From positions 124,001 through 188,000 of the forward strand of contig PHBO01000002.1 of NCBI GenBank assembly GCA_002840645.1: DNA of 64,000 nt. The letters run 5' to 3'. Shown piece after piece: positions 63,903 through 64,000 of the stretch; within the stretch, counting starts at the first letter, position 1, and the number at the start of each line of letters is the position of its first letter. Origin of the DNA: Candidatus Cloacimonetes bacterium HGW-Cloacimonetes-3 (GTDB lineage: Bacteria > Cloacimonadota > Cloacimonadia > Cloacimonadales > Cloacimonadaceae). Below the pieces are notes generated by a model. The model saw only the letters and a program-made list of their open reading frames with translations, did no database searches and was not told the origin of the DNA. The position numbers and the translations under genes were made by a program.

Positions 63903-64000
63903 ATGAAGAAATATATAAAATACATCGTAATCGTCCTCGTGATAGTGGCTGCAATTGTTATGTGGAGTCGCTTTAGCAAGCAAAAGAATCAGCCTGAATG
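63903..64000 (+). CDS. Partial membrane fusion (HlyD-type) protein
   Basis: An ATG at 63903 opens MKKYIKYIVIVLVIVAAIVMWSRF, a short cytoplasmic start and one membrane helix, open to the window edge (32 codons). The ORF track omits it. A gene after tolC with this start is usually the periplasmic adaptor of an efflux pump; the visible part cannot prove it. Confidence 0.6.
   Translation, partial: MKKYIKYIVIVLVIVAAIVMWSRFSKQKNQPE

Overview
The window looks like a chromosome segment of a Gram-negative, anaerobic bacterium of the Cloacimonadota (WWE1) type or a close relative in the wider FCB group. The evidence is many signal-peptide and lipobox proteins, TonB and TolC outer-membrane proteins, and several large secreted proteins that end in the FCB type C-terminal sorting domain (YPNPFNP near its start, a GxYFYR-type motif and KMxLMK at the end). 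The taxonomic call is inference from style; no marker gene was searched.

Layout. 1-2862 (minus) is a partial secreted FG-GAP/LamG protein that the ORF track misses because it runs off the left edge. 3886-7705 holds a TonB-dependent receptor and a lipoprotein (minus) divergent from a secreted protein (plus); both non-receptor proteins resemble the molybdopterin (sulfite oxidase) fold, and the lipoprotein leader looks like a riboswitch that could hide the ribosome-binding site. 7721-13932 carries a small exported protein, an isoprenylcysteine-methyltransferase-like membrane enzyme, a CsgG/LPP20 lipoprotein pair and a seven-bladed SBBP propeller. 14334-24928 (minus) is one 12-gene operon for a respiratory complex of the Mbx/Mrp type: MrpE, F, G, MbhD-like, MbhE-MrpB, MrpC, a double-length antiporter subunit, NuoH, B, C and D-like subunits and a ferredoxin-GltD fusion. 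It probably couples electron transfer between ferredoxin and NAD(P) to ion transport. 25382-31907 has three tRNA genes, an epimerase, an outer-membrane protein and a heterodimeric ABC exporter. 32114-34836 is a small accessory block with a TIGR04141/DUF6119-like protein. 35896-46682 holds barrels, a propeller lipoprotein, an AAA ATPase, a DUF2089/DUF4097 regulatory pair, an Omp28-like thioredoxin-fold protein and a SUMF1 lipoprotein. 46864-49947 is an unusual acetyltransferase fusion. 52057-60895 runs tyrS, an M50 protease, glutamine synthetase and a giant C25-like protein; then argF (minus) and a TolC/HlyD efflux pair cut by the right edge.

The intergenic DNA is unusually rich in structure. 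One roughly 200-bp element can fold into a four-stem, cloverleaf-like shape. It occurs in two full copies and one degraded copy, with a compensatory base-pair change between the full copies, each time 20-35 bp upstream of a TTGAC-type promoter. There are also several families of long perfect palindromes (some with 11-bp tandem repeats in their arms), an 11-bp phased repeat array in front of the DUF2089 gene, and interlocked inverted repeats upstream of tyrS. The best candidates for something undescribed are this element and the TonB / molybdopterin-fold / leader-RNA locus.
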